Assembly (NCBI GenBank): GCA_943737045.1
Contig: CALSFV010000122.1
Span: 62,001-126,000, forward strand
Direction of reading: 5' to 3'
DNA from: Parapristionchus giblindavisi
Lineage: Eukaryota; Nematoda; Chromadorea; Rhabditida; Diplogasteridae
DNA: 64,000 nucleotides
Shown: piece after piece, positions 26,001 through 36,800 of the stretch
Numbering within the stretch: the first letter of the stretch is position 1
How the letters are laid out: each line of letters opens with the position of its first letter
Program-made: the position numbers and the translations under genes
The notes under the pieces: generated by a model
Databases searched by the model: none
Told to the model about the DNA's origin: nothing
The model's input: only the letters and a program-made list of their open reading frames with translations

Positions 26001-29000
26001 TCTTTCTCTTCTTCTTCTGATTCCGATTCCATCTTTCTCTTTGAACTTGCCGTTGGAGTTGCTGCAAAACAAATATGGATCAATCGATGATATAATAAAA
26101 CATAATTAACATATCAAAATTAAAATAGTAAAATTAGGCATACAACTTCAGCTACTTGGTTGTGTTCAGTTATTTAGTTGTACACACTATAATGCTAACA
26201 AACACCATACAAGTTAATTGTACAAATAACAACAATAATTTCTAACCAGTCTCTGCATTCGTTCCCTTATTCTTCTTCTGCTCTTTAGCCTTCTCCATTG
26301 CTTCACGCATTTTCTGAAGAAAAATCGATAATGTTTAATTGATACCGTACTCCTCATCCTACCGTACCTTTACAGTTTCCTGATCTTGGAAAGTATCGAG
26401 GAATGTGCCCTTCTTGTTCGATATTACCATCTCATCGTCACCATTCTAGAAAGAGGAATTATTGATTAGATATTAATTAAAAGTCAAGATACAGAATATT
26501 TAGAGAATATCATACGATGAAGCTTTATTAGTATTTAGTGAACATTGTTAAAAATGAATTGAATAATTCATTGATACCTAACAAGGGAAGTGTAAGAAAT
26601 ATCTTTTAGACCTATGGATGGGAGTATTTTTCCTCGATAGGTATAGGCAATATAAGGTCGGAACCAAAAAATCAGAACCTGGCATGCACTTTCCGATTTT
26701 ATATAAATAATTATATTTTGTACATGTTTAGGCGATGAAATAAGACTCCCCCTGATAGAGCACTTGAAAGATGTGTAGCAACATGGCGGCGTGGTGTTGT
26801 GGTAATGTGCTCTCCTCTTGATCACTATATGGGTGGTTCGAATACACTTATGGAGATTTTTCTTTTGCTGATTTTTAAACGTTTCGGACTTGTAATTTTG
26901 ATCAGAAAAAAAATTAAAATCTTTTTCAGTTTTTTATGTAGCTGTTTTACTTGAATTTTATCATTTATTGTAATCGGCTATTCAATCACATTTGGAGCGT
27001 TTCAAAAATAATCTCACTAATTAATTGTCCACGTGTAAAGGGAGAGTAGCTTAGAAATTTTGGTCAAACATTGTATGCACAAGTTATCAAAATGTTATTC
27101 TTCCGTAGCCGCTTGGTGCAGATGAACTCTCCCAAAATTGAACAGATGAACTCTCGATCATTATGCTAGTAAACGAAATGTTGCTTTATTTTTTGCATTC
27201 CTAAATGATAAAATACAAGTTCAACAGCTACATAAAAAACTGAAAAAGATTTTAATTTTTTTCTGATCAAAATTACAAGTCCGAAACGTTTAAAAATCAG
27301 CAAAAGAAAAATCTCCATAGGTGTATTCGAACCACCCATATAGTGATCAAGAGGAGAACACATTACCACAACACCACGCCGCCATGTTGCTACACATCTT
27401 TCAAGTGCTCTATCAGGGGGAGTCTTATTTCATCGCCTAAACATGTACAAAATATAATTATTTATATAAAATCGGAAAGTGCATGCCAGGTTCTGATTTT
27501 TTGGTTCCGACCTTATATTGCCTATACCTATCGAGGAAAAATACTCCCATCCATAGGTCTAAAAGATATTTCTTACACTTCCCTTGTAAATACCCAAGGT
27601 ATAAATAAGAAACATGAAACCATCATGATTGTTACTAACCTCTCCATCTTTCTTTTCTTCTCCTTTCTTATTATCCACCTTCTCTTTCTTTACATATCCA
27701 AGATCTTTCGTCTTCAGATCATCGATTAGTTTTTGTAGCTCTTCCGAACTACTGTAACAACGAATCATCAGTATCAATCAATATATAATTACAGTAACCC
27801 ATCAATATATCAATCAAGATAATATTCAATCAATAAGCAATAGTTGTAACCATTGAATCAATCAATAAATGAATAAACCTTGCAATAAGCTTCCAAGTTC
27901 CTCCACTCTTATCATCTTGTTCCTCTGTGTACACACGAACTGATAGTTCCGAGTCTTGTTGGTACCTACAATCAATCGATAATCACAAATGATAGATCAT
28001 ATATTCATATGATTGATTGGGATGTCCTGGAGGACAGAATTCCAAAAAAGCCCGGTTCAAAAATGTACTAAATTCACTACATGTACAGGTATTTACTCAC
28101 TTCAACGAATAGTTAAGTTCTTTCCACTTAAATAACAAAGGTATATAAAAATAAATAATAAAATAACAAACCAATAAGCGAGTCCATCACAATCAGAACC
28201 AACAGGAAGAAGACGAAGATCAGATGATTTAGTTGATAACATTATCTCAAGATGGAATACGTTTTCATTAATTAAATAATCGATATATTATAATTTATCA
28301 ACTTTCTTATGCAAGAAACGAGTTCAATAATGATAGAAGGACTAAAGAGCTCGTAAAAAATTTGAATAGAAATATGATAAAATTGACAACACTTACATTC
28401 TCTTTAAATTTCAAATTATAATCAAATTGAGCTTCACATAATGCTTTCATCATTACAATTTTTGCAGTAACGGGAAGATGAGCATAACCAAATCTGTAAT
28501 ATTTTAATCGTGATTTTAAAAAAATCATATAAAAATGTAAATTTAATCTTATTTTAGAGCATAAAATAGTCATAATGAGTTATCTCATTCGATGTAATAA
28601 TACTGTGGACTACTACAGGTAAGAGAGATTGGTTAGTTCACTAATTAGATTACTAATTTTCCTTTTTTCATTGTATATTCATGAATGCGTATTATAATTA
28701 TCCATTTCGATTCATACCTCTCCATCTGTAGATATTCACTTTCCAATTCTGATCGTGCTTCACAGAATTTACCCAACCATTTCTCCCAACAATCATAACG
28801 AGCTGATTTATAATTGAGACGACGAAGAAGAGCAATGTTCAGATCGACAAGATCACGATCAACTCAAATTATATTATTTAAATTAATATTATTATTATTA
28901 TTAAATATTTAAAAAAATATACAATTGTAGATTTCGCTTATGGCCGATAATAAATGGGTAAATTAAATAATACATAACAATTATAAATTTTAAAAAAGAA

Positions 29001-29633
29001 ATATTAGCAAAAATCACTCAAACCTCTTCCATTATCATCAAACTTCGTGAAGATTTGTTCAAGTTTATTGAACGAGTATGGTTTGAGACCAAGGAGAGCT
29101 CCAAACTTATTGAAGAATGAACAAATAACAGAGAAGGCAGGTTCAGAATATAATTGATCCTGATCAACCTAAAATAGTTAGTAGTGAATAAATATAAATA
29201 TAAAATAATATAGTTAATAGTTATAAATAAGATTTCTTTACATGACTTTTTATTCAAGAGAGACAATACTAATATTATTAATGGCAACGTGAAATTAAAA
29301 GAGTGATACCTGAGGTAGTTCATGTTTCACTTTATCTTCTCCAACTGCAGTAATCGCTGCATAATCATCACTTTCTTCCTGAACCAACAATAAATGCATG
29401 AGATTCAATATATTCATTTATGCGTGAGAACTCATGTTTCTGTCTTTTTTAAAACGCATAAAGTAAATTACTATAAACTTAAAGAAAAGAAAAGCAATAG
29501 AACATACATCATTTTCAACATCTTCTTTCTTAAGAACTTCCTCGGTTGGTTCCTTCTTTACTTCATCTTCAATCTCTTTATCCTCCTTCTTAACTTCCTC
29601 CTCTTTGACGGACATCTTGGATTCGTCCGACAT
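5089..29633 (-). CDS. RSF1: RSF1 orthologue: remodelling and spacing factor 1 (DDT/WHIM region, PHD finger)
   Basis: RSF1 is the histone-binding partner of ISWI/SNF2H in the RSF chromatin remodeller, in the nucleus. Thirty-six exons sum to 4116 nt (1371 aa; human RSF1 is about 1441 aa): 29633-29508, 29378-29310, 29168-29024, 28862-28718, 28493-28397, 28245-28172, 27965-27879, 27751-27640, 26445-26368, 26313-26247, 26061-25919, 25720-25571, 25355-25299, 25248-25157, 19668-19560, 19296-19207, 17973-17854, 17803-17739, 16104-16000, 15653-15575, 13327-13248, 12755-12632, 12367-12171, 11704-11588, 11386-11306, 11078-10941, 10725-10630, 7752-7675, 7535-7388, 7211-7135, 7081-7006, 6949-6841, 6507-6266, 6025-5898, 5702-5533, 5333-5089. 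Exons 3-8 match the human N-terminal region ([51 protein letters not shown]). The PHD finger is C536-x2-C539, C551-x2-C554, H559-x2-C562, C577-x2-C580. After it come the human-like blocks [21 protein letters not shown] and [12 protein letters not shown], then Asp/Glu-rich runs. The last three exons are Ser/Pro-rich with a [13 protein letters not shown] tail. A few acceptors end in GAG and the exon 11 donor is a choice made to keep frame. Several introns are swollen by mobile elements. Confidence 0.93.
7897..9277. mobile_element. Long palindromic element (P1) in RSF1 intron 27
   Basis: The inner arms run from 7931 (GGTATTGACGAAAAATG) to about 8553 and from about 8606 to 9227 (CGTCAATACC), nearly perfect inverse copies around a loop of roughly 50 bases. 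A weaker outer inverse, CTATCTGAGA-N on the left and TCTCAGATAG on the right, extends it to 7897-9277. Each arm also contains a diverged direct duplication of about 300 bp (the block around CCAATCGATTC and AATTCTAAGAAACTATT appears twice per arm). The mirror-image 122-codon open frames at 7998 (+) and 8791 (-) are by-products of the palindrome. No transposase is seen. Confidence 0.85.
9308..10221. mobile_element. Long palindromic element (P2) with tRNA-like cassette in RSF1 intron 27
   Basis: The ends CAAGGAGTATCTTATGTC (left) and GACATAAGAGACTCCTTG (right) are inverse, followed by a shared CTTAAGGTGGCGAAAACTGA block, so arms span about 9308-9720 and 9840-10221. Each arm carries a tRNA-like stretch: on the plus strand of the left arm TGGCGCAGTGGTAAAGATG (A-box match, about 9537-9560) and CTGGTTCGATCCCC (B-box match, about 9582-9597). 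The inverse copy lies at about 9925-9995. A full cloverleaf is not evident, so this is tRNA-derived rather than a working tRNA gene. Confidence 0.85.
13448..15445. mobile_element. 2-kb near-perfect palindrome (P3) with central tRNA-like cassette in RSF1 intron 20
   Basis: The left end ATATGAGAGGAATCGCGAGA and right end GCGATTCCTCTCATATATGA are inverse, and the whole interior mirrors about a centre near 14455. The arms are close to 1 kb each with only scattered differences. The axis holds a tRNA-like unit read on the minus strand: CTCGGTGGTAAAGGTAAAG, then CGGGTTCGAACCCCG, a complete T-arm hairpin, near 14410-14425. The plus-strand copy is slightly altered (AACCCTGG). No transposase-like frame is present; the 145-codon frame at 14276 runs straight across the axis and is an artefact. 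Confidence 0.88.
16920..17010 (+). repeat. Purine-rich GA simple repeat in RSF1 intron 18
   Basis: Runs of GAGAGA and GGGAGAGA occupy the area and continue more loosely from 16600 to 17050. On the RSF1 sense strand this is a pyrimidine-rich CT tract within the 1.6-kb intron 17738-16105. The 108- and 149-codon frames across it are low-complexity artefacts. I see no other feature in the intron. Confidence 0.7.
18390..18620 (+). repeat. Dispersed repeat, copy 1 (RSF1 intron 16)
   Basis: The stretch containing CATCTAGGAATATGCG, GATTAGTAAGAATC, CATGTCGGGTCA and GTGGGTGGGGCGAAAATG reappears in the same order at 41660-41880 in GPCPD1 intron 11. The two copies diverge by small substitutions and indels. 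No terminal repeat is clear, so the element type is unknown. Confidence 0.65.
18655..19135. repeat. Inverted repeat in RSF1 intron 16
   Basis: Left segment TATAAAAATATTGGCACTTC continuing into TTTGATTTCTGGCCCAG (about 18680-18716) is the inverse of CTGGGCCAGAAATCAAAGAA and following bases (about 19071-19105). The roughly 350 bp between contain a CCCCTATAAAAG box and a run of nine or more G. It is probably a degraded non-autonomous DNA element. Confidence 0.55.
19413..19497 (+). repeat. Short dispersed repeat (copy near RSF1 exon 15)
   Basis: GCACTTTAAA followed 30-40 bases later by ATAATGTGCCCTATGGCGTT is repeated as GCACTTTAAA and ATAGTGTGTCCTATGGTGTT at 40684-40770 in GPCPD1. Both lie in introns close to the next exon. 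Their origin is unknown. Confidence 0.45.
20031..21206. mobile_element. Terminal-inverted-repeat element in RSF1 intron 14
   Basis: The left end GGCGCTTGTTCCGCAAATGT continues into TGCACACTTGCCAC and AAGCCCCGCCCCC. The right end is the inverse of all of this over about 60 bp. TAAACTT immediately precedes the left end and follows the right end, suggesting a target duplication of 7-8 bp. The interior is GC-richer than its surroundings with GAGAGAGCG-type runs and no transposase that I can recognise. The superfamily is not assignable by eye. Confidence 0.75.
21506..22304. mobile_element. Small hairpin MITE split by an inserted element
   Basis: A hairpin stem GCCTACGCCGTAACCTC / GAGGTTACGGCGTAGGC (21519-21567) is flanked on the left by ACATTTGCCTTGCGT. 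The matching outer stem, ACGTAAAGCAAATGTG, is found only after 22284, on the far side of the 707-bp element at 21570-22276. Joining the two flanks with one copy of GTAGGCAC recreates a continuous hairpin of about 90 bp. Confidence 0.7.
21570..22276. mobile_element. 707-bp element with exact 8-bp target duplication
   Basis: The ends are TAGGGTGGCGAGAACCAGTC and its inverse ACTGGTTCTCGCCACCGTA. Both sides carry the octamer GTAGGCAC (21562-21569 and 22277-22284), an exact match. The interior has further inverse segments (TCTCGGCTATAAG near 21737 against CTTAGAGCCGAGA near 22105). An 8-bp duplication with TAGGG-type ends fits hAT-like elements. No coding capacity is seen. Confidence 0.8.
23060..24120. 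repeat. 144-bp tandem repeat beside an imperfect inverted repeat
   Basis: The word CTTGGAGGCA (or CTTAGAGGCA) recurs at 23597, 23741, 23885 and 24029, an exact 144-base period, and the surrounding text (TTATGACCACGAATAAGTA, TTTCACGGATGTCACATC) repeats with it. The first unit is the most diverged and the last two are almost identical. To the left, 23310-23400 contains inverse versions of the same words (CTACTTATTTGTGCTCATAA). An old inverted-repeat element may therefore have expanded on one side. Confidence 0.8.
24326..24530. mobile_element. Small MITE in RSF1 intron 14
   Basis: Left CATTGGGCCACACAGCGTTTC and right GAAACGCTGTGGGCCATTGG are near-perfect inverses about 200 bp apart. GAGCGC/GCGCGCTC further in also mirror one another. 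There is no coding potential. The exact ends and duplication are not resolved. Confidence 0.65.
26580..27588. mobile_element. Long palindromic element (P5) with tRNA-like cassette in RSF1 intron 8
   Basis: Left end ACAAGGGAAGTGTAAGAAAT and right end ATTTCTTACACTTCCCTTGT are inverse. The arms run about 26580-26965 and 27195-27588, with a non-palindromic loop between. On the plus strand the left arm contains TGGTGTTGTGGTAATGTGC (about 26793) and GGGTGGTTCGAATACAC (about 26831), arranged like tRNA A and B boxes, then CTTTTGCTGATTTTTAAA. The right arm carries the inverse. Confidence 0.85.
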
Positions 29634-30249
29634 TCTTGAGTTCACTGTTCACACATGTAACTAAATAAACAATATTAATGCGTCTCCTATTAAAATATAC
29701 GACAAAAATAACAAATAATGAGGGAATATAGTAAGCTTAAAGAGGAAAAAGATGATTTGTATAGAACAAACAAATAACAAGTATGAACGGAACATTCGCG
29801 GGCAATCGATATGTAGGGGGAAATTGGATGTATGAGGCAAAAGGATAAGATCAGATATGAAATAGCAGGGGAACTTAAGGTATAATTGAACATCGGACAC
29901 TTGTGGTTTATGATAAAAACTTATAGAATTTTTTAACTGCTAAAAACAATAATTCAAATGAGACGCAGCGTTACACTACAAGGTTGTCTTCATTTTCCAA
30001 ATTGTTTGTTCCATTTTTTTAGAAATTGCGGAATACGTGTAAACACACTCTACAGTATGAACAAATCCAGTCAGGTTTGGCACTTTGCCAATCACATTCC
30101 CTTTATAACTGGCTTTTCCTCCTCTTATCCATTTCACTTACGATTCAGCTGTTTTCTTACTGCCACATATTTACAATTAAAGCACTTTAAACGTTGTTTT
30201 ACCCTATTCTTTGCAATGTTAATCGATGAAATTGATTCAGACAGCAAAC
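29634..30249. promoter_or_regulatory. Divergent promoter region of RSF1 and FAM8A1
   Basis: These 616 bp separate the RSF1 start (29633, minus) from the FAM8A1-like start (30250, plus), so both promoters must lie here. ATTGATTCAG at 30231-30240 ends ten bases before the plus-strand ATG and looks like a spliced-leader acceptor. No RNA gene or repeat is seen. Confidence 0.5.
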
Positions 30250-32443
30250 ATGAGTAAAGTGGAAACATTTGAGTACGGCTCAGCCCATGCATATGCTGAA
30301 GCCGTACGAAAATGGATGGCCGATACCCAATCGTGGTATGCCTTCCATCATATGATCGCGGCTCAGGTAATGTATAACCATTATACTTTTCCATCTATCG
30401 ATTTCCACTAGTTCTTTTATTTACGATTGCGTTCTGAAATTTAACCAATCTTATCTAAGCATTATCGATTATTATGACAATGGAGTATAAATGATTTAAT
30501 TGTAGATGGCAGCAGGTGCAGCAACAGCTTCTGTGGGAGGAATGAACGGAGGTGTCGCAGCTCCTCAGGTAATACAACTTCAACACTTTAATATTTTAGT
30601 TCTTCTTTTTTAACAAAAACAGATATGAATTTTTTATTCAGAGCTCTACCGTAACCGTAACAGCTGGAGGTGTTCGTATGCGCACTGCCCAGTATACTGT
30701 AAGTATCGATCGATTTCATTACTGTAATCTAATCTTTTGATCTTTAATCTTTTGTAGGTTCCCTCATTCGCTCGTCGAGTAATGGCAGAATTTATTGATT
30801 GTATCTTCGCTTTCGCACTCAAACTCATCTTTGTTTATCTTCTCATCGAGTTTGATTTGATGTGAGTTATCTTCTTTACTTCTAGATATTTATATTTTCG
30901 CTACTTTTTACATAGCAGTCAACATGGATTCTTCACTTAAAATAATAAATCTTTATTGTAGGATTGACATATTTTGATCCACACTTATTAATTGTCTTCT
31001 TCAGTAGTCTTGAATATTCTTAATTCACCTATAATATATTCGAAGAAAATCATTCAATAATTTTATCGTCATCTAATCTCTTCAGAGACCTCGGTCGATA
31101 TGAACGTCTAGTGAATGAGAATGCTGATCTACAAACTATAATCGATATCACACATGAATTGTTTCCACTCGAGATTATTGGAAAGGTCATTTGTAGCATA
31201 CTCGAGGTACTGTATTTTTAATCATTCCACCAATCAATAAGATGAACAATACGGTGCTGCTTGAAAGTTATTTAACGAAGATATGAGAGCTGCCTAACCA
31301 TAGGATGTTCATAGAAAACATAGGTCGGATAGCTAGGTTATCAGTTTTCAAAATCCGGTCAGGTTTTTCTATTTTTGGCAAATTTGGCTCAAAATCCGGT
31401 CAGGGTTTTTCGATTTTTGTGAAATTTTGGCTCAAAATCCGGTCAGATTTTTCGATTTCTGTCAAATTTTGGCTCAAAAATCCGGTCAGGCTTGGTACTT
31501 TGTAACATACTTTTCGACCTATGATAGAAAAGAATGAATTTGATTTATAGATGCAAAAGGGAAATGACACTAATACTCTAATAGTCATCACTCTAAAATT
31601 TAATTCGTGGAGGCCACAATTATGCTTTTATCCATTTATTTCAATCAACATTATCCACGATTCAGGCATCCTTACTATCGTATGGCTTCGGTGCTCTTCC
31701 GAAGGGACAAACTCCTGGCAAGCATCTTATGGGGCTCAAGGTACGGTAGTTTTTCATATTTATCGATTGATTTAAAAAATCCGAATTAGAATTAAATAAT
31801 TCTAGGTGATCTCGTGTCACAGTATCCATCCTGTGGTGGGTGATCCTCGATCGGTTACGGTAACTGGATATGAAGATGTGCCATTTGTCAGGTATATTTA
31901 TTTTTGATTAATGAACTTGATAATTCATCATAAATCAATGGGATATGTAATATCTAAAGGTCTAAATCCAACTAAAACATACTTCACTTTATCCATCTAA
32001 TATATTTATTTTTTATCTTCTTCTTTTGGATAACTTTCATGAAATAAATTGTTCTTATAAAACCCGGTGTATCCACACCACAAACTTCACATTATTATAA
32101 AAGTTTTAAAAGTCCTTTGATTGTAGAGTAGTTCGGTTTGATATTAGTATCAATTAGTGAAACAATTTAATTGATGTGAAATAATCACCTTATTGTTAAT
32201 AACTTCGGAAACGCAAAATGACGGCTTTTAAGATTTTTTAAAAATCAATATGACCATATTACTTCGATACAAATCTTGAATAATCAATCAATAATTGTTT
32301 CTTATTTCAGTTCGATTCATCGTTCTCTCTTCAAAAATGTTCTTGTGAATTCTCTTATTCCAATCTCTTCCATCGTTTACGTTTTCAATCACAATCGAGC
32401 TCTTTATGACGTCACCGCCAATACAATCGTTGTACGATATTGA
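30250..32443 (+). CDS. FAM8A1: FAM8A1-like RDD-domain membrane protein
   Basis: Eight exons give 251 aa: 30250-30366, 30506-30568, 30642-30698, 30758-30861, 31086-31206, 31666-31740, 31806-31891, 32311-32443. The N-terminus (EYGSAHAYAEAVRKWM) is soluble, followed by an Ala/Gly-rich linker. The RDD domain begins at PSFARRVMAEFIDCIF with the conserved Arg and Asp. Three hydrophobic segments follow: IFAFALKLIFVYLLIEF, IIGKVICSILEASLLSYG and VLVNSLIPISSIVYVF. Between the second and third is the family signature PKGQTPGKHLMGLK, and the end reads NRALYDVTANTIVVRY. In mammals FAM8A1 is an ER-membrane cofactor of the HRD1 degradation complex; that role is inferred here. ATG 30250 was chosen because it follows a TTCAG acceptor ten bases upstream. 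Intron 5 carries a MITE. Confidence 0.9.
31319..31523 (+). mobile_element. CATAGGTCG MITE, intact copy in FAM8A1-like intron 5
   Basis: It begins CATAGGTCGGATAGCTAGG and ends TTTTCGACCTATG, a short inverted end. The flanking octamers are both ATAGAAAA, an exact 8-bp target duplication. Inside, AAAATCCGGTCAGG-type words recur four times at roughly 55-base spacing. A sister copy lies at 41479. Confidence 0.85.
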
Positions 32444-33831
32444 TTGATCCATCGATTGATTGATTGATTAATCGATTTCTTCTCCAATATCTAGCAATAT
32501 CCCACGTCCATGGTGATTGATATATGTGTATCATGTTGTGAATATAATAATAGTTATAAGAATAACGTACTCGTTTTCATCTAGATTATTTATCGACTTA
32601 TGTTACTGTAGTTTTTGTATCATACAAAATCAGAGTTTTATTATATATCTATTTATTTATATAGTACTGGCAGAATTGTGATAGTTATTGTATATAGAAT
32701 ACCTCCACACTTACAGTAAGTCATTGTTCTCTAAATCTACCGTATCCTCTCTAATCCAGTCTCGACCGGTATTCACTTCTAATTATCGATCGAATCCACC
32801 CCGAATAATCAATCGATATTTGTCCTTTTGTCGCAACGACATGTATTTAATTACTGTAACTAATGAATAAATGGTTAATGTGGTAGTTTGGTCATTGTTG
32901 ATAGAGCAGTTCTATTGTCTGCTTCACACTTTACTGTTGTTCACTTATGAGACTATGTCAGCTGAGGATATAGAGAAAGAGATGAGGGTATAGATAGATA
33001 AAGAGAGTCACATGGTCATCCATCTTATTCTACTTCATCAATGATGTCATTACCTATCTATTTACCCTCCTTCTCCCTCTTCTTCCTCTTCTCTTCCAGT
33101 ATCACTTAGTGTTGGAACACAACCGATATGTTGTCAGAATCTCTGCCTCTAGATCTCTCCCTCTTCCTCTAGATCTCTCCCTCTCCCTTTGCCTTCTTCT
33201 TCCATATCTTCACTCCCATCCGTCCTTTCTTCTTCTTCTTTCCTTCTACATCGATTCTTCATACTTTCCCCTCCTTTCTTCCTCTTCTTCTTGTCCTTCT
33301 CCTCCTCCTTTCTCTCATTCGTATTCTTATTCTTCTATTCTCTTCCTCCATTTCGACTTCAATGAGTACTCCCTTTCCTCTCTCTAGTCTCTTCTCTTTC
33401 TTCTCTCTTCATTCATCTGTCATTGATACTCTTCACTCTTTCATCTCTTCGTCTATACACCTCCCATCTCTCCCTCTTCCTCTCCCTCTTCCTCCCTCTC
33501 CCTCTCCCTCTCCCTCTCCCTCTCCCTCTCCCTCTCCTCTCCCTCTCCCTCTCTATCTCTTATCTAGTTTACCTTCCTCCTCCCTGTCTGTCCATATTAT
33601 TTCTAGTTCTTTGTCTATCGTTCTCATTATGAATGCTTCTTTTTGTTCATAACCGTACAATTTCCCATCTAACCTTACACTTTTTCTCTGTTTCTCTAAT
33701 CTGGCAATGCCTTGAATATGTTTACATTTTCACTTTCTCACGATTCTAACGAAGAATTGATCTTTGATCTTTCTTCAGATTCGTAGGTGAAGTCAATTTT
33801 GTCGTCGTCAACGACGACCACGTCGTCAACA
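32444..33831. other. Intergenic: 3' flank of FAM8A1-like, pyrimidine-rich upstream of GPCPD1
   Basis: There is no credible gene. From about 33050 to 33650 the plus strand is almost pure C/T with tandem CTCCCT hexamers (33465-33555). The 69-96 codon frames over it are low-complexity artefacts. TCTTTCTTCAG at about 33769-33779 is a possible spliced-leader or 5' UTR acceptor for GPCPD1. Confidence 0.6.
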
Positions 33832-36800
33832 ATGGCCTCCGAGCCAGACACAATCGAGGTAATTGATCTTTGATCTTTGGAGTCAGTTGATGATACTGAT
33901 GGTTGTGTATCTACAGTAATCTCGTAGATAGTCCTCGCTGTTCGTTCTTCACTTCTTCGTTCATGGGAAAGACTATTCGTAGTTGGATCAGAGAAGGAAT
34001 TGGGAGATTGGAATGCAGAGAAGGCTAAGGAAATGGAGAGATCACCCACTGATAGGTTTCTATTTTGAATAAACTTTATCAGGTACATAAGCATTTGGGG
34101 TGGGGGATGGTAACGACTGACTAGTTTGGGCGTGCTGAAGTCCCTTCCCTCTATCTTCAATAATTCTTTGTATAAATGAACCATCCATGTAGATGATCAT
34201 ATTAATATGCTATTATAAAATTTGTATAATCGTCTAAAATAATACTGTGATGTAATGATAATGGACAAGGAAAACATATTTTGGGCCTTGATAAAGGAAA
34301 GAACTATGAACAATATGGTCTCGGGTTTCAAAGTCCTTATTCTACTTATCAATCAATATTCATTTTCAGAAATACATGGAAATCGATAATTCGTGTCTCA
34401 TCTCGACTTCCTATTGTATCATATCGATACTTCATTGGATATTATCTCGATTCTTCTAGTCAATGTAACTATTATCGATTTTTTACTTTATCTTACAGTA
34501 TGCACGGTTATCATCTGAAAATGCTATACAATTCCTTCTTTCTCTTTGATCTTAATTATACATTTTTGTCGCCCTCACAGGATATTTTGTATTTAGTGGG
34601 TCGATTTTCGAAATATGGTGGATCAATTTAGAAAAATCGTTAGTTTTAGCTTAAATTGTAATCTTTCGTATAAAAACACCTCTTATACAATGGGCTGATC
34701 CTGAAAATGAGCCATATGTAGTGGGTATATCCTCACATTATAAGGATATGAAAATGTGTGATCTGAATATCACCCGTCAATTTCATGTCTCATACAATAG
34801 TTATTAGGTTGATTCATAAGTCTTGTCGCATTTTGGAGGGGTGTGTTTATGCTATCACTGCTCAGTCGTACGTTATCAATTACCCCGTCCGTTCTGGCAA
34901 TAAATAAGTCACTACTACTACTCTTTGAGCGTAGTAGTGAATTGTGCCTACGTCGAGTCTAGTTGCTGAAATGCCTCCACCTTTCGTTCCCAATTTTGTG
35001 CACAAGCGACACTTCATGTTCTTCTTCTTTCTATCCGAGCTCAAACCACCCGATGTCCACACCCGTATGGCGGTAGTATACAACACTATGGCCACTAGTA
35101 AATGCACGGTGCAACGTTGGCTCAAACACTTCGAAAAAGGGAGTACGACGTCCAAGTCCAGACGGCACCCCGAGCTGGACTTGGACATGCTGGAGCAGCA
35201 CGTCCACGCTGACCCCTATGCTACCACTCGTGATATGGCGACGAGTCTTGGGGTAAGCCAACCCACCATCGTTGGTTGCCTACAGGATCTTGGCAAGGTC
35301 CAGAATTCCGGTCGATGATTAGACTCACCGACTGTCGGACAAGCAGAAATTCAACCGTGCGGACCAGTGTATGAAACTATTCTCGTACGCTCGTACAACG
35401 GCTTAGATCGACGGGATCATCACTGGAGATGAAAAGTGGATACTTTACGACAACGTAATCCTCCGGGCTCAGTGGGTCGATCGAGATGAGCAGTCCAATT
35501 CCATCGCCAAACCTGAACTTCACCAGAAAACGATCATGTTGTCTGTGAGGTGGGGCAGAGGCGATGTGGTGCATTGGGAGCTGCTACCACAGGTGTCGAC
35601 TATTACGGCCGCGGTATACTCTCGTCAACTATGGACCCTGAAGTCCCAGGTCCCCTCCGTTCCCTGGTTGCGCGATCAAATTCACTTCCAACACGACAGC
35701 GCCCGACACCTCGTGGCAAGGACAACCAAAAAGGCCCTGTTATACTTTGGCTACCCGAACTTTGGAGGAAGTGTGTCGACGCAGACGGCGCTTACTTTGA
35801 TTGATTTGCTTTTACCGAGATAAAGATATTTTAATTTGTTTAAAGGGGCAAAATGCGACAAGACTTATGAATCAACCTAATATATCATATATGATTAGCA
35901 ATCATTGATACTTCTATATATGCTTGTTAAATCCTTTATTATTAAATAATCTAATTGTAGGTAGTATCTCTCCTCCTCCATCCCCATGTGGTCCTCCTTC
36001 TCCATCATCTCCTCAACTACTCATTCATAGATTTGAATGTTCTCATCATCCACGAACTATTCATCCTAATCTACTCCAATACAAGAATGGAAGAGCATTG
36101 AGAGAAGCTGAAGATACATTTGGAATGATTGGTTAGTATTGCTCATATTAATTATTGTCGTATTCAAAAATGACGACAATAAAATAAATGGAGTTTGTAA
36201 AAGAGATGAGCGCTGAACTGACTCTCCTTTTGAGACTTTGGAAAGGATAAATTTAAATTGAGAGGATAGCAGGGCTGTGCGAAAAAAAAATTTCGAAAAA
36301 AATTCGAAAAACGAAATTTTTCGGAAATAAAAGTCGAAAAAATCGAACAGTTTCGAAAAAAATCGAAAAATTTTGTATAAGAATTTCTAAATGCAATTTC
36401 TTTTAATTTCTCGCGACTTGGTTGGAGTACACGAGTCCCAGTTACTATATCAAGCTAAAGAGTACTATCCAAAGTGTCTTTTTGAGAGAGTTTGGATTAT
36501 TCTACAGTAGCGCCCAAAAGTCTGAATACACTTTTTATTTCTGTCTCACGGGCCTCACGGGCCTTTCTGGTTATTGCATAGTGATAACGCTACCGAACAA
36601 TACTTTTTCGAAAATTCATTATTCTTTCAGGGATTTTTTCGTACTCATCAAGCTTCGTGAGCATTGAGAGAACTACAAGGCCTATCCAGAAAAAAGTTTC
36701 AGGTTGCTGCGAATTCGGGTATTGGCTGCAGACTTGCTGCAATATGGCGGTCGCAAAATCATATCTCGGCTTCTAGATGAGCTTTAAAGGAGTTCAAAGC

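Noticed and set aside
33738..34184. A 148-codon minus-strand open frame
   Set aside because: It is antisense to exons 1 and 2 of GPCPD1, whose plus-strand translation matches the CBM20 domain and keeps frame with exon 3.
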